From SXXH01 sp041165735 (GTDB lineage: Bacteria; Planctomycetota; UBA1135; GCA-002686595), in NCBI GenBank assembly GCA_046341775.1, contig JBKDQQ010000130.1, positions 1 through 39,559 of the forward strand: a stretch of DNA of 39,559 nt, read 5' to 3'. Of the stretch, positions 7,441-19,548 are shown in pieces. Numbering within the stretch: the first letter of the stretch is position 1; each line of letters begins with the position of its first letter. Below the pieces are notes generated by a model, which had not been told where the DNA came from, made no database searches, and worked only from the letters and a program-made list of their open reading frames with translations. The translations under genes and the position numbers were made by a program.

Positions 7441-9471
7441 ATGAACGCGACCGACCAGCTGGCCGTAGACACGATCCGCACCCTGTCCATCGACGCGGTC
7501 CAGAAGGCCAACTCCGGACACCCCGGCGCCCCGATGGGCCTGGCTCCCGTGGCCTACAGCTTGTGGCAGGAGGCCCTGCGCTACGACCCGGCGGCCCCCG
7601 CGTGGCCGGCGCGCGACCGCTTCGTGCTGTCGGGCGGGCACGCCTCGGCCTTGCTCTATTCGTTGCTGCACCTCGCGGGCGTCGTCGAGCTCGATCGCGC
7701 GGGCCGGCCCACGGGCAAGCCCGCGGTGGCGCTGGAGGACCTGCAGGCGTTCCGCCAACTGCACTCGAAGACGCCGGGCCACCCCGAGCACGGCCACACG
7801 ACCGGCGTCGAGACGACCACCGGACCGCTGGGCCAGGGCGTGGCCAATTCGGTGGGCATGGCGATGGCGGCGCGGTGGTGGGCGACGCGCTACGCCGAGC
7901 ATCTCGGCCATCGCGTGTGGGCCATCTGCGGCGATGGCGACTTGATGGAGGGCGTGGCGTACGAGGCGGCGTCGCTCGCCGGCCACCTCGCGTTGTCGAA
8001 CCTGTGTTGGATCTACGACAGCAACCGCATCACGATCGAGGGCCGCACGGATCTCGCCTTCGGCGAGGATGTGGGCGCGCGCTTCGAGGCCATGGGTTGG
8101 CGCGTGCTGCGCGTGAAGACGCCCAACGACTTGTCGGCGTTGGCGCAGGCTTGGCACGCGGTGCTCGCCGAGCGCGCCAAGCCCTGCCTCGTGATCGTCG
8201 AGACGAAGATCGGCTACGGCTCGCCCAAGAAGGAGGACTCGCACCACGCGCACGGCGAACCGCTGGGCGTCGACGAGGTCGCGGCGACCAAGACGCGCTA
8301 CGGTTGGGATCCGGCGCTCACCTTCCATGTGCCCGAGGGCGTGCGCGAGCTGTTCGCCGCGCGGTTGGGCGCGCGCGGCAAGGCGTTGCGCGCCGAATGG
8401 GAGCGCGTGCACGCCGCGTGGCGCGCCGCGCATCCGGCGCAGGCGGCCGAGCTCGACCTCGCTTGGAGCGGACGGTTGCCGCAGGGCTGGGACGCGGATG
8501 TGCCGTGCTTCCCGGCGGACGCCAAGGGACTCGCCACGCGCGACGCGGGCGGCACGGTGCTCGAGGCGCGCGCCAAGCGCGTGCCGTGGCTCGTCGGCGG
8601 TTCGGCGGACCTCGCGCCATCGACGAAGACGCGATTGTCGTTCGAGGGCGCCGGCGACTTGTCGGCGGCGACGCCGGGCGGGCGCAACCTGCACTACGGC
8701 ATCCGCGAGCACGCGATGGCCGCGGTGCTGAACGGGATGGTGCTGTCGGGCCTGCGCGCGTACGGCGCGACCTTCCTCGTGTTCTGCGACTACCTGCGGC
8801 CGGCGCTGCGCTTGTCGGCGTTGATGGGCGCGCCGGTCGTGCATGTGTTCACGCACGATTCGATCGGCGTGGGCGAGGACGGGCCGACGCACCAGCCGAT
8901 CGAACAACTCGCGGCAATGCGCGCGATGATCGGCCTCGCGACGATCCGTCCGTGCGACGCCAACGAGACGGCCGAGGCGTGGCGCGTGGCGCTGGAACGC
9001 GTCGACGGACCGACCGCGCTGGTGCTGACGCGCCAGGCGCTGCCCACGCTCGATCGCGCCGAGTGCGCGTCCGCCGCGGGACTGCGGCGCGGCGGGTACG
9101 TGCTGCTCGACGCGCCCGCGCCGCGCGTGATCCTCGTGGCGAGCGGCTCGGAGGTCGCGTTGTGCGTGGCGGCCAAGCGCGAGCTGGACGCGCAAGGCCT
9201 GCCGACGCGCGTCGTGTCGATGCCGTCGTTCGAGTTGTTCGAGGCGCAGGACGCCGCGTACAAGGAAGCCGTGCTGCCCGCGGGGGTGCGCGCGCGCGTG
9301 GCCGTCGAAGCGGGCGTGCGACTCGGCTGGGAGCGCCACATCGGCGAGCGCGGTGCGTTCGTCGGCATGTCGAGCTACGGCGCGTCGGCTCCGGCGGGCG
9401 CGTTGATGAAGCACTACGGGTTGACGGTCGAGAACGTCGTGGCGCAGGCGCGCCGCGTCGCGCAAGCGTGA
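7441..9471 (+). CDS. tkt: Transketolase
   Basis: 676 residues. A thiamine-diphosphate enzyme that moves two-carbon units between sugar phosphates in the non-oxidative pentose phosphate pathway. Residues 24-30 hold the conserved ANSGHPGAP element, 128-133 GPLGQG, and 164-193 the ThDP/metal motif from GDGDLMEG to DSNRI. The central pyrimidine domain shows HYGIREHAMAAVLNG, with the catalytic glutamate in REH. The start is set at ATG 7441 because MNATDQLAVDTIR aligns with the family N-terminus; the 28 upstream in-frame residues look untranslated. It is the first gene of a five-gene plus-strand operon; the next start is 11 bp after its stop. Confidence 0.96.
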   Translation: MNATDQLAVDTIRTLSIDAVQKANSGHPGAPMGLAPVAYSLWQEALRYDPAAPAWPARDRFVLSGGHASALLYSLLHLAGVVELDRAGRPTGKPAVALEDLQAFRQLHSKTPGHPEHGHTTGVETTTGPLGQGVANSVGMAMAARWWATRYAEHLGHRVWAICGDGDLMEGVAYEAASLAGHLALSNLCWIYDSNRITIEGRTDLAFGEDVGARFEAMGWRVLRVKTPNDLSALAQAWHAVLAERAKPCLVIVETKIGYGSPKKEDSHHAHGEPLGVDEVAATKTRYGWDPALTFHVPEGVRELFAARLGARGKALRAEWERVHAAWRAAHPAQAAELDLAWSGRLPQGWDADVPCFPADAKGLATRDAGGTVLEARAKRVPWLVGGSADLAPSTKTRLSFEGAGDLSAATPGGRNLHYGIREHAMAAVLNGMVLSGLRAYGATFLVFCDYLRPALRLSALMGAPVVHVFTHDSIGVGEDGPTHQPIEQLAAMRAMIGLATIRPCDANETAEAWRVALERVDGPTALVLTRQALPTLDRAECASAAGLRRGGYVLLDAPAPRVILVASGSEVALCVAAKRELDAQGLPTRVVSMPSFELFEAQDAAYKEAVLPAGVRARVAVEAGVRLGWERHIGERGAFVGMSSYGASAPAGALMKHYGLTVENVVAQARRVAQA

Positions 9472-9482
9472 GGAGTCGAACG

Positions 9483-12368
9483 ATGGCCATGAACAGGATC
9501 CACAAGGCCCGCAAGCTGGGCCAATCGCTCTGGTACGACTCGATCTCGCGCTCCCTGCTCGACTCGGGCGAGTTGCGGCGGCTGGTCGAGGCCGAAGGCA
9601 TCCGCGGCGTGACCTCGAACCCGAGCATCTTCGAGAAGGCCCTCAAGGAAGGCGCCGACTACGGCCCGGCGGTGGCGGCGCTGCGCGCCGCGCGTCCGGG
9701 AGTCACGGCGTTCGAGCTGTACGAGGAACTGGCCGTCAAGGACATCCGCGACGCGTGCGACGTGCTGCTGCCGCTGCATGTCTCCTCGGACGGCGAGGAC
9801 GGGTATGTGAGCCTCGAAGTGTCCTTGGTGAACGGCGACTCGACGGCGGCGATGGTCAAGGAAGGACTGCACCTCGCCGCGCGCGTCGCCCGGCCGAACC
9901 TGATGATCAAGATCCCCGGCACGACGGCGGGTGTCGAGGCGGCGGGGCGCTTGATGGAGGCGGGCGTCAGCGTGAACATCACGCTGCTCTTCGCGCGCGA
10001 GCGCTACATGGAGGTGCTCGAACGCCACCTGCAGGCCTTGGAGGCGCGCGCCAAGAAGGGCGAATCGCTGCAGGCGATCGCCAGCGTGGCGAGCTTCTTC
10101 GTGTCGCGCATCGACACGGCCGTCGACAAGGAACTGGCCGGGATGCTGGCGGCGACCGACAGCAAGCGCGAGAAGGCCGCGATCGAGGCGCTGCTCGGCA
10201 AGGCGGCCATCGCCAACGCGAAGCTCGCCTACGATCATTGGCGCAAGACGACGGCTTCGGCGCGCTGGAAGGCGCTCAAGAAGCGCGGCGCGCGGCCGCA
10301 GCGCCTGTTGTGGGCCAGCACGGGCACGAAGAACCCGAGCTACCCCGACACGCTGTATGTCGACGCCTTGATCGGGCCCGACACGGTGAACACCGCGCCG
10401 CCGCAGACGATCGCGGCCTTCCTCGACCACGGCAAGCCCGCGGCGACCCTGGTCGAGGATGTGGCGGGCGCCAAGCGCGTGCTCGCCAAGCTCGACGCGC
10501 TGGGCATCGACCTCGACGCGACGACGACCAAGTTGCTGCGCGAGGGCTTGAAGGCCTTCGGCGACGCGACGACGAACCTGCTCGCGGCGCTCGAGCCGGG
10601 CAAGCAGTCCGCGGCCCCGGCGCCGGCGCCGACCAAGGCGAAGGCGCCCGAGTGGCTCTCGGCGAGCCTCGAACTGCAAGGCGCGTGCGCGGCGACGCTC
10701 GCGCGCATGGACGCCGAACGCGTGGTCGAACGCATCTGGGCGCGCGACGCCTCCGTGTGGACCGGTGGCGACGAGGCCAAGTGGCTCAAGTGGCTCGACG
10801 CTCCCGCGTCGGCCTCGAAGTCGCTGGCGGAGTTGAAGCGCTTCGCCGACGCCGTCGCCAAGGAAGGCGTCACCGACGTGCTGCTGCTCGGCATGGGCGG
10901 CTCGAGCCTCGGGCCCGAGGTGCTGGCGCGCACCTATGGATCCAAGCGCGGGCGCCCGCGCCTCGTCGTGCTCGACTCGACCGACCCGTCGCAGGTCGCG
11001 CGCATCGAGCAGAGCCTCGACTTCAAGAAGACGCTCGTGCTCGTCGCCAGCAAGTCGGGCAGCACGCTCGAGCCCGCCATCCTGCAGGCGCGCTTCTCGG
11101 CCGCGCTCGTGGCCGCGTTGGGCGCGAAGAAGGCGCCCACGCGCCTCGTCGCCATCACCGATCCCGGCTCGAAGCTCGAGGCGCAGGCCAAGGGCGAAGG
11201 TTGGCGCGCCATCTTCCACGGCGAGCCGCAGATCGGCGGCCGCTTCAGCGTGCTGTCCGTGTTCGGCCTCGTGCCCGCGGCCTTGATCGGCGTGGATCTC
11301 GAGGTCTTCGTTGCGCGCGCGCAGGCGATGGCGAAGCTCTGCGCGGAACCGGCGACGAGGAACCCCGGCGCGCAGTTGGGCGCGGCGCTGGGCGAGGCCG
11401 CCAAGCGCGGTCGCGACAAGTTGACGATCCTGTCGTCGCCCGGCCTCGCGAGCCTGGGCGCGTGGCTCGAGCAGTTGGTGGCCGAGTCCACCGGCAAGGT
11501 CGGCAAGGGCATCGTGCCCGTCGACGGCGAGCCGCTCGCCGCGCCGTCTTCGTACGGCGACGATCGCTTGTTCGTGCATGTGCGCCTCGCGGGCGACGCC
11601 GCGCTCGACAAGGGCGTCGCGGCGCTCGCGCGTGCCGGCCACGCGGTGGCGCGCATCGACGTGCCCGAGGCGGCCGCCTTGCCCGCCGAGTTCTTCCGTT
11701 GGGAGATGGCGACCGCCGTGGCGGGCGCGGTGCTGGGCATCCATCCCTTCGACCAGCCCGATGTCGAGGCTTCGAAGGTCGAGACGCGCGCCTTGACCGA
11801 CGAGTACGAGAAGAAGGGCTCGCTGCCCGCGGAGAAGCACTTCTTCGAGGAGGACGGCGTGCTGCTGCACGCCGACCGCGCCCATGCGGCGCGCCTGTAC
11901 TCGGCCACGGGCGCGGGGGCGACCCTGGTCGACGTGCTGCGCGCGCATGTCGACACCGCCGGGCCCGGCGACTACATCGCCCTGCTCGCGTACCTGGACA
12001 TGGACGGCGCGCGCGAGGCCGAGTTCCAGCGCATGCGCACCGTGTTGCGCGACGCGACGCGCGCCGCGACCTGCGTCGGCTTCGGGCCGCGCTTCCTGCA
12101 TTCGACCGGCCAGGCCTACAAGGGCGGCCCGCCGAGCGGCGTGTTCCTGCAAGTGACCTGCGCCAAGACGCGCGACGTGGAGGTGCCTGGCCGTCCGGCG
12201 AGCTTCGGCGTCGTGCAGAACGCGCAGGCGCGCGGCGATCTGGCCGTGCTCGTGGCGCGTGGTCGACGCGCGTTGCGCGTGCACCTCGCCGACGACACGG
12301 CGCAGTCCGTGGCGCGCTTGCGCGCGGCGCTCGAATCCGCCCTGGCCGCGAGGCTGGCGCGGGCCTGA
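9483..12368 (+). CDS. Transaldolase / glucose-6-phosphate isomerase fusion
   Basis: 961 residues joining two enzymes. Residues 1 to about 368 are transaldolase: TSNPSIF at 44-50, the VNGD and VNITLLF strands, and the Schiff-base lysine K143 in MIKIPGTTAG. A short Ala/Pro-rich linker follows (about 369-386). The remainder is phosphoglucose isomerase, with LLLGMGGSSLGPEV near 470 and the sugar-phosphate loop SKSGSTLEP near 522, ending in a region that contains DVEASKVETRAL and the usual C-terminal features. The fusion would pass non-oxidative pathway products directly toward glucose-6-phosphate, the substrate of the dehydrogenase encoded downstream. The start ATG at 9483 has AGGAG seven bases upstream. 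Such fusions are known in some bacteria. Confidence 0.94.
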   Translation: MAMNRIHKARKLGQSLWYDSISRSLLDSGELRRLVEAEGIRGVTSNPSIFEKALKEGADYGPAVAALRAARPGVTAFELYEELAVKDIRDACDVLLPLHVSSDGEDGYVSLEVSLVNGDSTAAMVKEGLHLAARVARPNLMIKIPGTTAGVEAAGRLMEAGVSVNITLLFARERYMEVLERHLQALEARAKKGESLQAIASVASFFVSRIDTAVDKELAGMLAATDSKREKAAIEALLGKAAIANAKLAYDHWRKTTASARWKALKKRGARPQRLLWASTGTKNPSYPDTLYVDALIGPDTVNTAPPQTIAAFLDHGKPAATLVEDVAGAKRVLAKLDALGIDLDATTTKLLREGLKAFGDATTNLLAALEPGKQSAAPAPAPTKAKAPEWLSASLELQGACAATLARMDAERVVERIWARDASVWTGGDEAKWLKWLDAPASASKSLAELKRFADAVAKEGVTDVLLLGMGGSSLGPEVLARTYGSKRGRPRLVVLDSTDPSQVARIEQSLDFKKTLVLVASKSGSTLEPAILQARFSAALVAALGAKKAPTRLVAITDPGSKLEAQAKGEGWRAIFHGEPQIGGRFSVLSVFGLVPAALIGVDLEVFVARAQAMAKLCAEPATRNPGAQLGAALGEAAKRGRDKLTILSSPGLASLGAWLEQLVAESTGKVGKGIVPVDGEPLAAPSSYGDDRLFVHVRLAGDAALDKGVAALARAGHAVARIDVPEAAALPAEFFRWEMATAVAGAVLGIHPFDQPDVEASKVETRALTDEYEKKGSLPAEKHFFEEDGVLLHADRAHAARLYSATGAGATLVDVLRAHVDTAGPGDYIALLAYLDMDGAREAEFQRMRTVLRDATRAATCVGFGPRFLHSTGQAYKGGPPSGVFLQVTCAKTRDVEVPGRPASFGVVQNAQARGDLAVLVARGRRALRVHLADDTAQSVARLRAALESALAARLARA

Positions 12369-12451
12369 GCGGCGCGCGTCCGCCGGGCGGCGGAAGACGA
12401 TCCAGATGGAACAGTCCGGCGGGCATCCGCCGGCGAGGAAGGAACGACGAC

Positions 12452-13426
12452 ATGCAGATTGCGATGATCGGACTCGGGCGCATGGGCGCCAACATGGCGC
12501 TGCGCTTGTTGCGCGACGGCCACAAGGTGGTCGTGTGGAACCGCGACCACGCCAAGGCCGAGGAACTCGTGCCGCACGGCGCGGTGGCGGCGAGGACCAT
12601 CGAGGAGCTCGTGCAGAAGCTCGAGCGTCCGCGCGCCGCGTGGGTCATGCTGCCCGCCGGCGAGGTGACCGACGCGATGGTGTCGAAGCTCGGCGAGCTG
12701 ATGTCGAGCGGCGACACGGTCATCGACGGCGGCAACACGTACTACAAGGACGACGTGCGTCGCGCCAAGGCGCTGCTGCCGAAGGGCGTGCACTACGTCG
12801 ACTGCGGCACCTCCGGCGGCGTGTGGGGCCTCGAGCGCGGCTACTGCCTGATGATCGGCGGTCCCAAGGAGGCCGTGCAGCGCCTCGAGCCCGTGTTCCG
12901 CGCGCTCGCCCCCGGCAAGGCGGCCGCGGGCCCGACTCCGGGCTCGGTCGGCGGCACGGCGGAGGAGGGCTTCCTGCACTGCGGCCCGGTGGGCGCGGGC
13001 CACTTCGTCAAGATGATCCACAACGGCATCGAGTACGGCGTGATGCAGGCCTACGCCGAGGGCTTCGACATCCTCAAGTGCGCCAACAAGGACTCGCTGC
13101 CGGCGGACATGCGCTACGAGTTCGAGCTCGACAAGATCTCCGAGCTGTGGCGCCGCGGCAGCGTCATCGGTTCGTGGCTGCTCGACCTGACGGCCATCGA
13201 ACTGGCGCGCGACCCCAAGCTCTCGGAGTTCAGCGGAGTGGTCAACGACTCGGGCGAGGGTCGCTGGACCGTGCAGGCCGCGGTCGAGCAGGCGGTGCCG
13301 GCCGAGGTGCTGACGGCGGCGCTGTACACGCGCTTCCGTTCGCGCCAGGACCACACCTACGCGGAGAAGGTCTTGTCGGCGATGCGCAAGGGCTTCGGCG
13401 GCCACGTCGAACCCAAGAAGGCCTGA
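12452..13426 (+). CDS. gnd: 6-phosphogluconate dehydrogenase (short type)
   Basis: 324 residues, the short form, against about 470 in the classical enzyme. It oxidatively decarboxylates 6-phosphogluconate to ribulose-5-phosphate. The N-terminal Rossmann motif is GLGRMGANM (residues 7-15), followed at the end of strand 2 by VVVWNRDHAK. Active-site elements are GTSGGVWGLERG (119-130) and GAGHFVKMIHNGIEYG (181-196), with the expected catalytic K187, N191 and E194. The C-terminus has FSGVVNDSGEGRW, typical of the short class. Many short enzymes prefer NAD, but the cofactor cannot be settled here. The ATG at 12452 follows GGAAGGA. Third gene of the pentose-phosphate operon. Confidence 0.95.
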   Translation: MQIAMIGLGRMGANMALRLLRDGHKVVVWNRDHAKAEELVPHGAVAARTIEELVQKLERPRAAWVMLPAGEVTDAMVSKLGELMSSGDTVIDGGNTYYKDDVRRAKALLPKGVHYVDCGTSGGVWGLERGYCLMIGGPKEAVQRLEPVFRALAPGKAAAGPTPGSVGGTAEEGFLHCGPVGAGHFVKMIHNGIEYGVMQAYAEGFDILKCANKDSLPADMRYEFELDKISELWRRGSVIGSWLLDLTAIELARDPKLSEFSGVVNDSGEGRWTVQAAVEQAVPAEVLTAALYTRFRSRQDHTYAEKVLSAMRKGFGGHVEPKKA

Positions 13427-13438
13427 GGCAGGACGCAC

Positions 13439-15013
13439 ATGGACGACACGCAGTTCGACGCGTCCCTGGACCAGCTGGTCAATCCGTTCGCCGCGCCGGT
13501 GGGGCCGGCCGCCATCGTCATCTTCGGCGCGGCGGGGGACCTGACCAAGCGCAAGCTGATCCCGGCGCTGTGCAACCTGCTGCACGATCGGCTGCTGTCG
13601 CCCAACTTCTGCATCATCGGCGTCGGGCGCACGGCGCTCGACACGGCCACCTGGCGTCGGCGCGTGGAGGAGGACATCCACAAGCACAAGACCCACGAGT
13701 TGCCGCGCGAGATCGTCGAGGCGGTGCTGGCGCGACTGCGCTACGTCTCGGGCGACTTCAACGATCCTGCGGCCTACGCGCGCCTCGAGGAGGAGTTGCA
13801 GGAGGCCGAGAAGGTCCACGGCACCGGCGGGAACCGCTTGTTCTACCTGTCGACGGCGCCCGAGTACTTCTCGACCATCGTCAAGCAGCTCGGCGCGGCG
13901 CGCCTGGTGCGCGAGGGGGATCGCGCGGGCGAGCGCGGCTCCGCGGTGCGCGGCTGGCGGCGCGTGATCGTCGAGAAGCCCTTCGGCGTCGATCTGGAGT
14001 CCGCGCGGCAGTTGAACCGCGAGCTGCGCGAGACCCTGCGCGAGGACCAGATCTTCCGCATCGACCACTACCTCGGCAAGGAGACCGTCCAGAACATCCT
14101 CGTGTTCCGCTTCGGCAACTGCATGTTCGAGCCGATCTGGAACCGGCGCTACATCGACAACGTGCAGATCACCGTGGCCGAGTCGATCGGCGTCGAAGGG
14201 CGCGGCGGGTACTACGACACGGCGGGCGCGCTGCGCGACATGGTGCCGAACCACATCCTGCAGCTCCTGTCGCTCGTGGCGATGGAGCCGCCCACCTCGT
14301 TCGAGGCCGAAGCGGTGCGCGAGGAGAAGGCCAAGGTGCTCCGCGCCGTCGCGCCCATGACGCCGGAACGCGTGCTGACCCATGCGGTGCGCGGGCAATA
14401 CGGCGAAGGCGAGGTCGACGGCCGCAAGGTTCCGGGGTACCGGCAGGAGGACCGCGTGCCCGCGAAGAGCGCCACCGAGACCTACGTCGGCATGCAGTTG
14501 TCGGTGGACAACTGGCGCTGGGCCGACGTTCCGTTCTACCTGCGCACGGGCAAGCGCATGCCGCGGCGCGTCAGCGAGATCTCGATCCAGTTCAAGCGGC
14601 CGCCGTTGTTGTTGTTCCGCAACACGCCGGTCGAGCACTTGTCGCGCAACGTGCTCGTCATCCGCGTGCAGCCCGACGAGGGCATCGCGCTGCGCTTCGG
14701 CGCCAAGATCCCGGGGCCCAGCGTGCGCATGGGCAACGTGGCGATGGACTTCCGCTACAAGGACCACTTCGGTTCGACCGTGTCGACCGGCTACGAGACG
14801 CTCTTGTACGACTGCATCAAGGGCGACACGACGCTGTTCCAGCGCGCCGACATGATCGAGAGCGGGTGGGAGATCGTGAACCCGATGCTGGAGGTGTGGC
14901 GCGCCCTGCCGCCGCGCACCTTCGCCAACTACGCGGCGGGCTCCTGGGGGCCGCGCGAGGCCGACGACTTGCTGGCGCGCGAGGGCCGCAAGTGGCGCGT
15001 GATCGAGTCGTGA
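13439..15013 (+). CDS. zwf: Glucose-6-phosphate 1-dehydrogenase
   Basis: 524 residues, near the usual 490-520. It oxidises glucose-6-phosphate to 6-phosphogluconolactone, the committed step of the oxidative pentose phosphate pathway. The dinucleotide-binding motif GAAGDLTKRKL spans 30-40, EKPFG is at 179-183, and the substrate/catalytic motif RIDHYLGKE is at 207-215, where H210 and K214 are the expected binding and catalytic residues. The downstream sequence IWNRRYIDNVQIT is also conserved. It starts 12 bp after the gnd stop, with GCAGGA as a possible ribosome site. Its stop overlaps a possible GTG start of the next gene, suggesting translational coupling. Confidence 0.97.
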   Translation: MDDTQFDASLDQLVNPFAAPVGPAAIVIFGAAGDLTKRKLIPALCNLLHDRLLSPNFCIIGVGRTALDTATWRRRVEEDIHKHKTHELPREIVEAVLARLRYVSGDFNDPAAYARLEEELQEAEKVHGTGGNRLFYLSTAPEYFSTIVKQLGAARLVREGDRAGERGSAVRGWRRVIVEKPFGVDLESARQLNRELRETLREDQIFRIDHYLGKETVQNILVFRFGNCMFEPIWNRRYIDNVQITVAESIGVEGRGGYYDTAGALRDMVPNHILQLLSLVAMEPPTSFEAEAVREEKAKVLRAVAPMTPERVLTHAVRGQYGEGEVDGRKVPGYRQEDRVPAKSATETYVGMQLSVDNWRWADVPFYLRTGKRMPRRVSEISIQFKRPPLLLFRNTPVEHLSRNVLVIRVQPDEGIALRFGAKIPGPSVRMGNVAMDFRYKDHFGSTVSTGYETLLYDCIKGDTTLFQRADMIESGWEIVNPMLEVWRALPPRTFANYAAGSWGPREADDLLAREGRKWRVIES

Positions 15014-15015
15014 GC

Positions 15016-15720
15016 ATGCTCGAAGTCGTCGTGCGCCCCGACGCCGAGGCGGTGGCGCTCGAAGGGCGCGCGCGCTTCGTCGCCGCGGTCGAGGCGGCGC
15101 TGGCGACGCGCGGACGCGCCTTGGTCGCCCTCGCCGGCGGCTCCACGCCGCGTCGCATGCACGAGCTGCTCGTCGACGCGCCGCTCGATTGGAGCCGCGT
15201 CGAGGCGTGGTTCGGCGACGAGCGCTGCGTGCCGCCCGACCACGCCGACAGCAACCATGGCGCGGCGTGGCGCGCGCTGCTCTCGAAGGTGCCGATCCCG
15301 GCCGCCAACATCCATCGCCTGCGCGGCGAGCTCGATCCGCCGCTCGCCGCCGCCATGGCCGAGGCCGAGCTGCTGCGCGTGGCGGGACCGGCGCCCGTGC
15401 GCTTCGACCTCTTGTGCGCCGGGATGGGGTCTGACGGCCACACCTTGTCGTTGTTCCCCGGCACGAGCGCGCTGCGCGAGGAGCGGCGACTCGTCGTCGC
15501 CAACGAGGTGCCGCGCTTGTCGACCACGCGCCTGACCTTCGCCTATCCGCTCGTGCACGCCGCGCGCGCCGTGCTGTTCCTCGCCTGCGGAACGGACAAG
15601 AGGCCGATGGTGCGCGCCGCCACCATCGTCGAGCCCGAGGTCGACGCGCCGCCCGCCGCCCACGCCCGATCGCGCGACGGATGCACGACCTGGGTGGTCG
15701 ACGCGGCTGCGGCGCCCTGA
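15016..15720 (+). CDS. pgl: 6-phosphogluconolactonase
   Basis: 234 residues. It hydrolyses 6-phosphogluconolactone to 6-phosphogluconate, bridging the enzymes of the two genes before it in the operon. Motifs of the DevB/SOL-type family are clear: LAGGSTPRRMHELL from residue 39, WFGDERCVPPDHADSN from 65, and the active-site loop GMGSDGHTLSLFPG from 136. Start ATG 15016 is used; an in-frame GTG at 15010 overlaps the zwf stop and would couple the two. It is the last gene of the operon. The 187-bp gap to aconitase suggests a new transcription unit there. Confidence 0.94.
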   Translation: MLEVVVRPDAEAVALEGRARFVAAVEAALATRGRALVALAGGSTPRRMHELLVDAPLDWSRVEAWFGDERCVPPDHADSNHGAAWRALLSKVPIPAANIHRLRGELDPPLAAAMAEAELLRVAGPAPVRFDLLCAGMGSDGHTLSLFPGTSALREERRLVVANEVPRLSTTRLTFAYPLVHAARAVLFLACGTDKRPMVRAATIVEPEVDAPPAAHARSRDGCTTWVVDAAAAP

Positions 15721-15907
15721 GGCCCTGCCGGAGCGCGCGGCCGGGTTGTCAGATCCTCTGGACGCGCGAGGCGGCGCCCGCCGGGCGTGGTTCGCCGAGG
15801 CTCGCGCCCCTGCGCGCCGCGCGGCGCTTCCGCGTGGAGGGGCCGCCTCCTAGACTGTTCGCGCCCGAACCCGGCCGCGAACCAGGCCGACGCGGGCCAC
15901 GAACTCC

Positions 15908-18619
<2,712 letters not shown>

Positions 18620-18647
18620 GGACGCGGCCGCGGACCGGCGCCGACCA

Positions 18648-18673
18648 AGGAGCCCCGCCGCGGCGGGGCTCCT
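18648..18673. terminator. Perfect 26-bp palindrome after acnA
   Basis: AGGAGCCCCGCCG is followed directly by its exact reverse complement, giving a 13-bp stem if fully paired, 28 bp past the acnA stop. There is no T-tract, so the termination mode is uncertain, but placement at a convergent gene end fits a terminator. Confidence 0.7.
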
Positions 18674-18844
18674 CCCGTTCGGCGGGGCCTCGCGCCGGCT
18701 GGACGGCCGCGTCCTTGCATGTTCCGCGCGCGCGCAGCCCGCCCTCGCCGCGAGTGGCGCCGGGCGGGCGCGCGTCGGCGAGGTTTGCAGGCCGCGCGCT
18801 CCGCCGCCGCGCGCGATGCGACGGGATCTGTCAAGTAAACACGA

Positions 18845-18869
18845 CAAGCGAGGCGTCGAGCCTCGCTTG
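18845..18869 (-). terminator. Hairpin downstream of lipoprotein gene
   Basis: A 10-bp perfect stem, CAAGCGAGGC with GCCTCGCTTG, around a five-base loop. On the minus strand it is followed by TCGTGTTTACTTG, moderately T-rich, so it probably terminates the small gene ending at 18945. Confidence 0.65.
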
Positions 18870-18944
18870 CGTGCGGCTTGCATCGCGTCGGCGTCGGCGT
18901 CGCGCGCCGGTGCGGTGGCGGGTGCGGACCTGGGCGGCCGGGCC

Positions 18945-19346
18945 TCACTGCCACTCGGTCAGCAGGCGCAGTTCCACCGTGGCGATGCGCGGATCCTGCG
19001 GGATCTGGAGGGCGACCTGCGCGCGGTCCATGCCGCTCTTCGGCAGCGCGTCCCAGGCGAGGGTCGCCACGGCGCGCTCGTCGGCGATCACGGCGCCGTC
19101 CGAGGCGAGCGCCAGCATCTGCACCGTGCGGCGTTCCGGAGTGTCGAGGAAGCGGCCATTGATGGCGGCCACGACTTCGCTCAGCGCGTGGCGCTGCACG
19201 ACCTTCAGGTCGACGATGCGGCTGCCGTCGCGCTCGACGACCTTGACGTCGAAGGCGGGCGAGGCCTCCATGCTCATCCGCGAGGTGGAGGTGCAGGCGA
19301 CCGTCGGGATGGCGAGCAGGGCGAGGAAGGAAAGGCGATCGAGCAT
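18945..19346 (-). CDS. Small predicted lipoprotein, unknown function
   Basis: 133 residues. The N-terminus MLDRLSFLALLAIPTVACTS looks like a lipoprotein signal with a plausible, not ideal, lipobox ending at C18. The mature part contains SRIVDLKVVQRHALSEVVAAINGRF and a C-terminus of alternating strands (DPRIATVELRLLTEW), suggesting a small beta-rich periplasmic domain. I do not recognise a family. The start is ATG 19346; longer in-frame extension upstream overlaps the divergent neighbour and lacks a signal peptide. It faces acnA and is divergent from the small membrane protein at 19549. Confidence 0.65.
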   Translation of the reverse strand: MLDRLSFLALLAIPTVACTSTSRMSMEASPAFDVKVVERDGSRIVDLKVVQRHALSEVVAAINGRFLDTPERRTVQMLALASDGAVIADERAVATLAWDALPKSGMDRAQVALQIPQDPRIATVELRLLTEWQ

Positions 19347-19548
19347 GTGGTGCGAGTTGGCGTGCGGGTCGAGGTCTCGCGCGGAGGAAGTTCCGCGACG
19401 ACCCACCCAGCCGCGCCGCGGACCGCTCCGCACGCGCCGAACGCGCCCGGCGCGGGATTCGTGGTCGCGGATCGGAAAGCCCTTCCGGTCCGCGGGTCGC
19501 GCCGCTCGACGCTTGAGCCTTGGCGGGGTCGTGGGCGAAACTCCTTCC

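Larger units (their letters stand above)
18620..18944. other. Convergent spacer after acnA
   Basis: 325 bp between acnA (plus) and a small lipoprotein gene (minus). It contains two hairpins, 18648-18673 and 18845-18869, one suited to each converging gene. I see no coding sequence. Confidence 0.6.
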
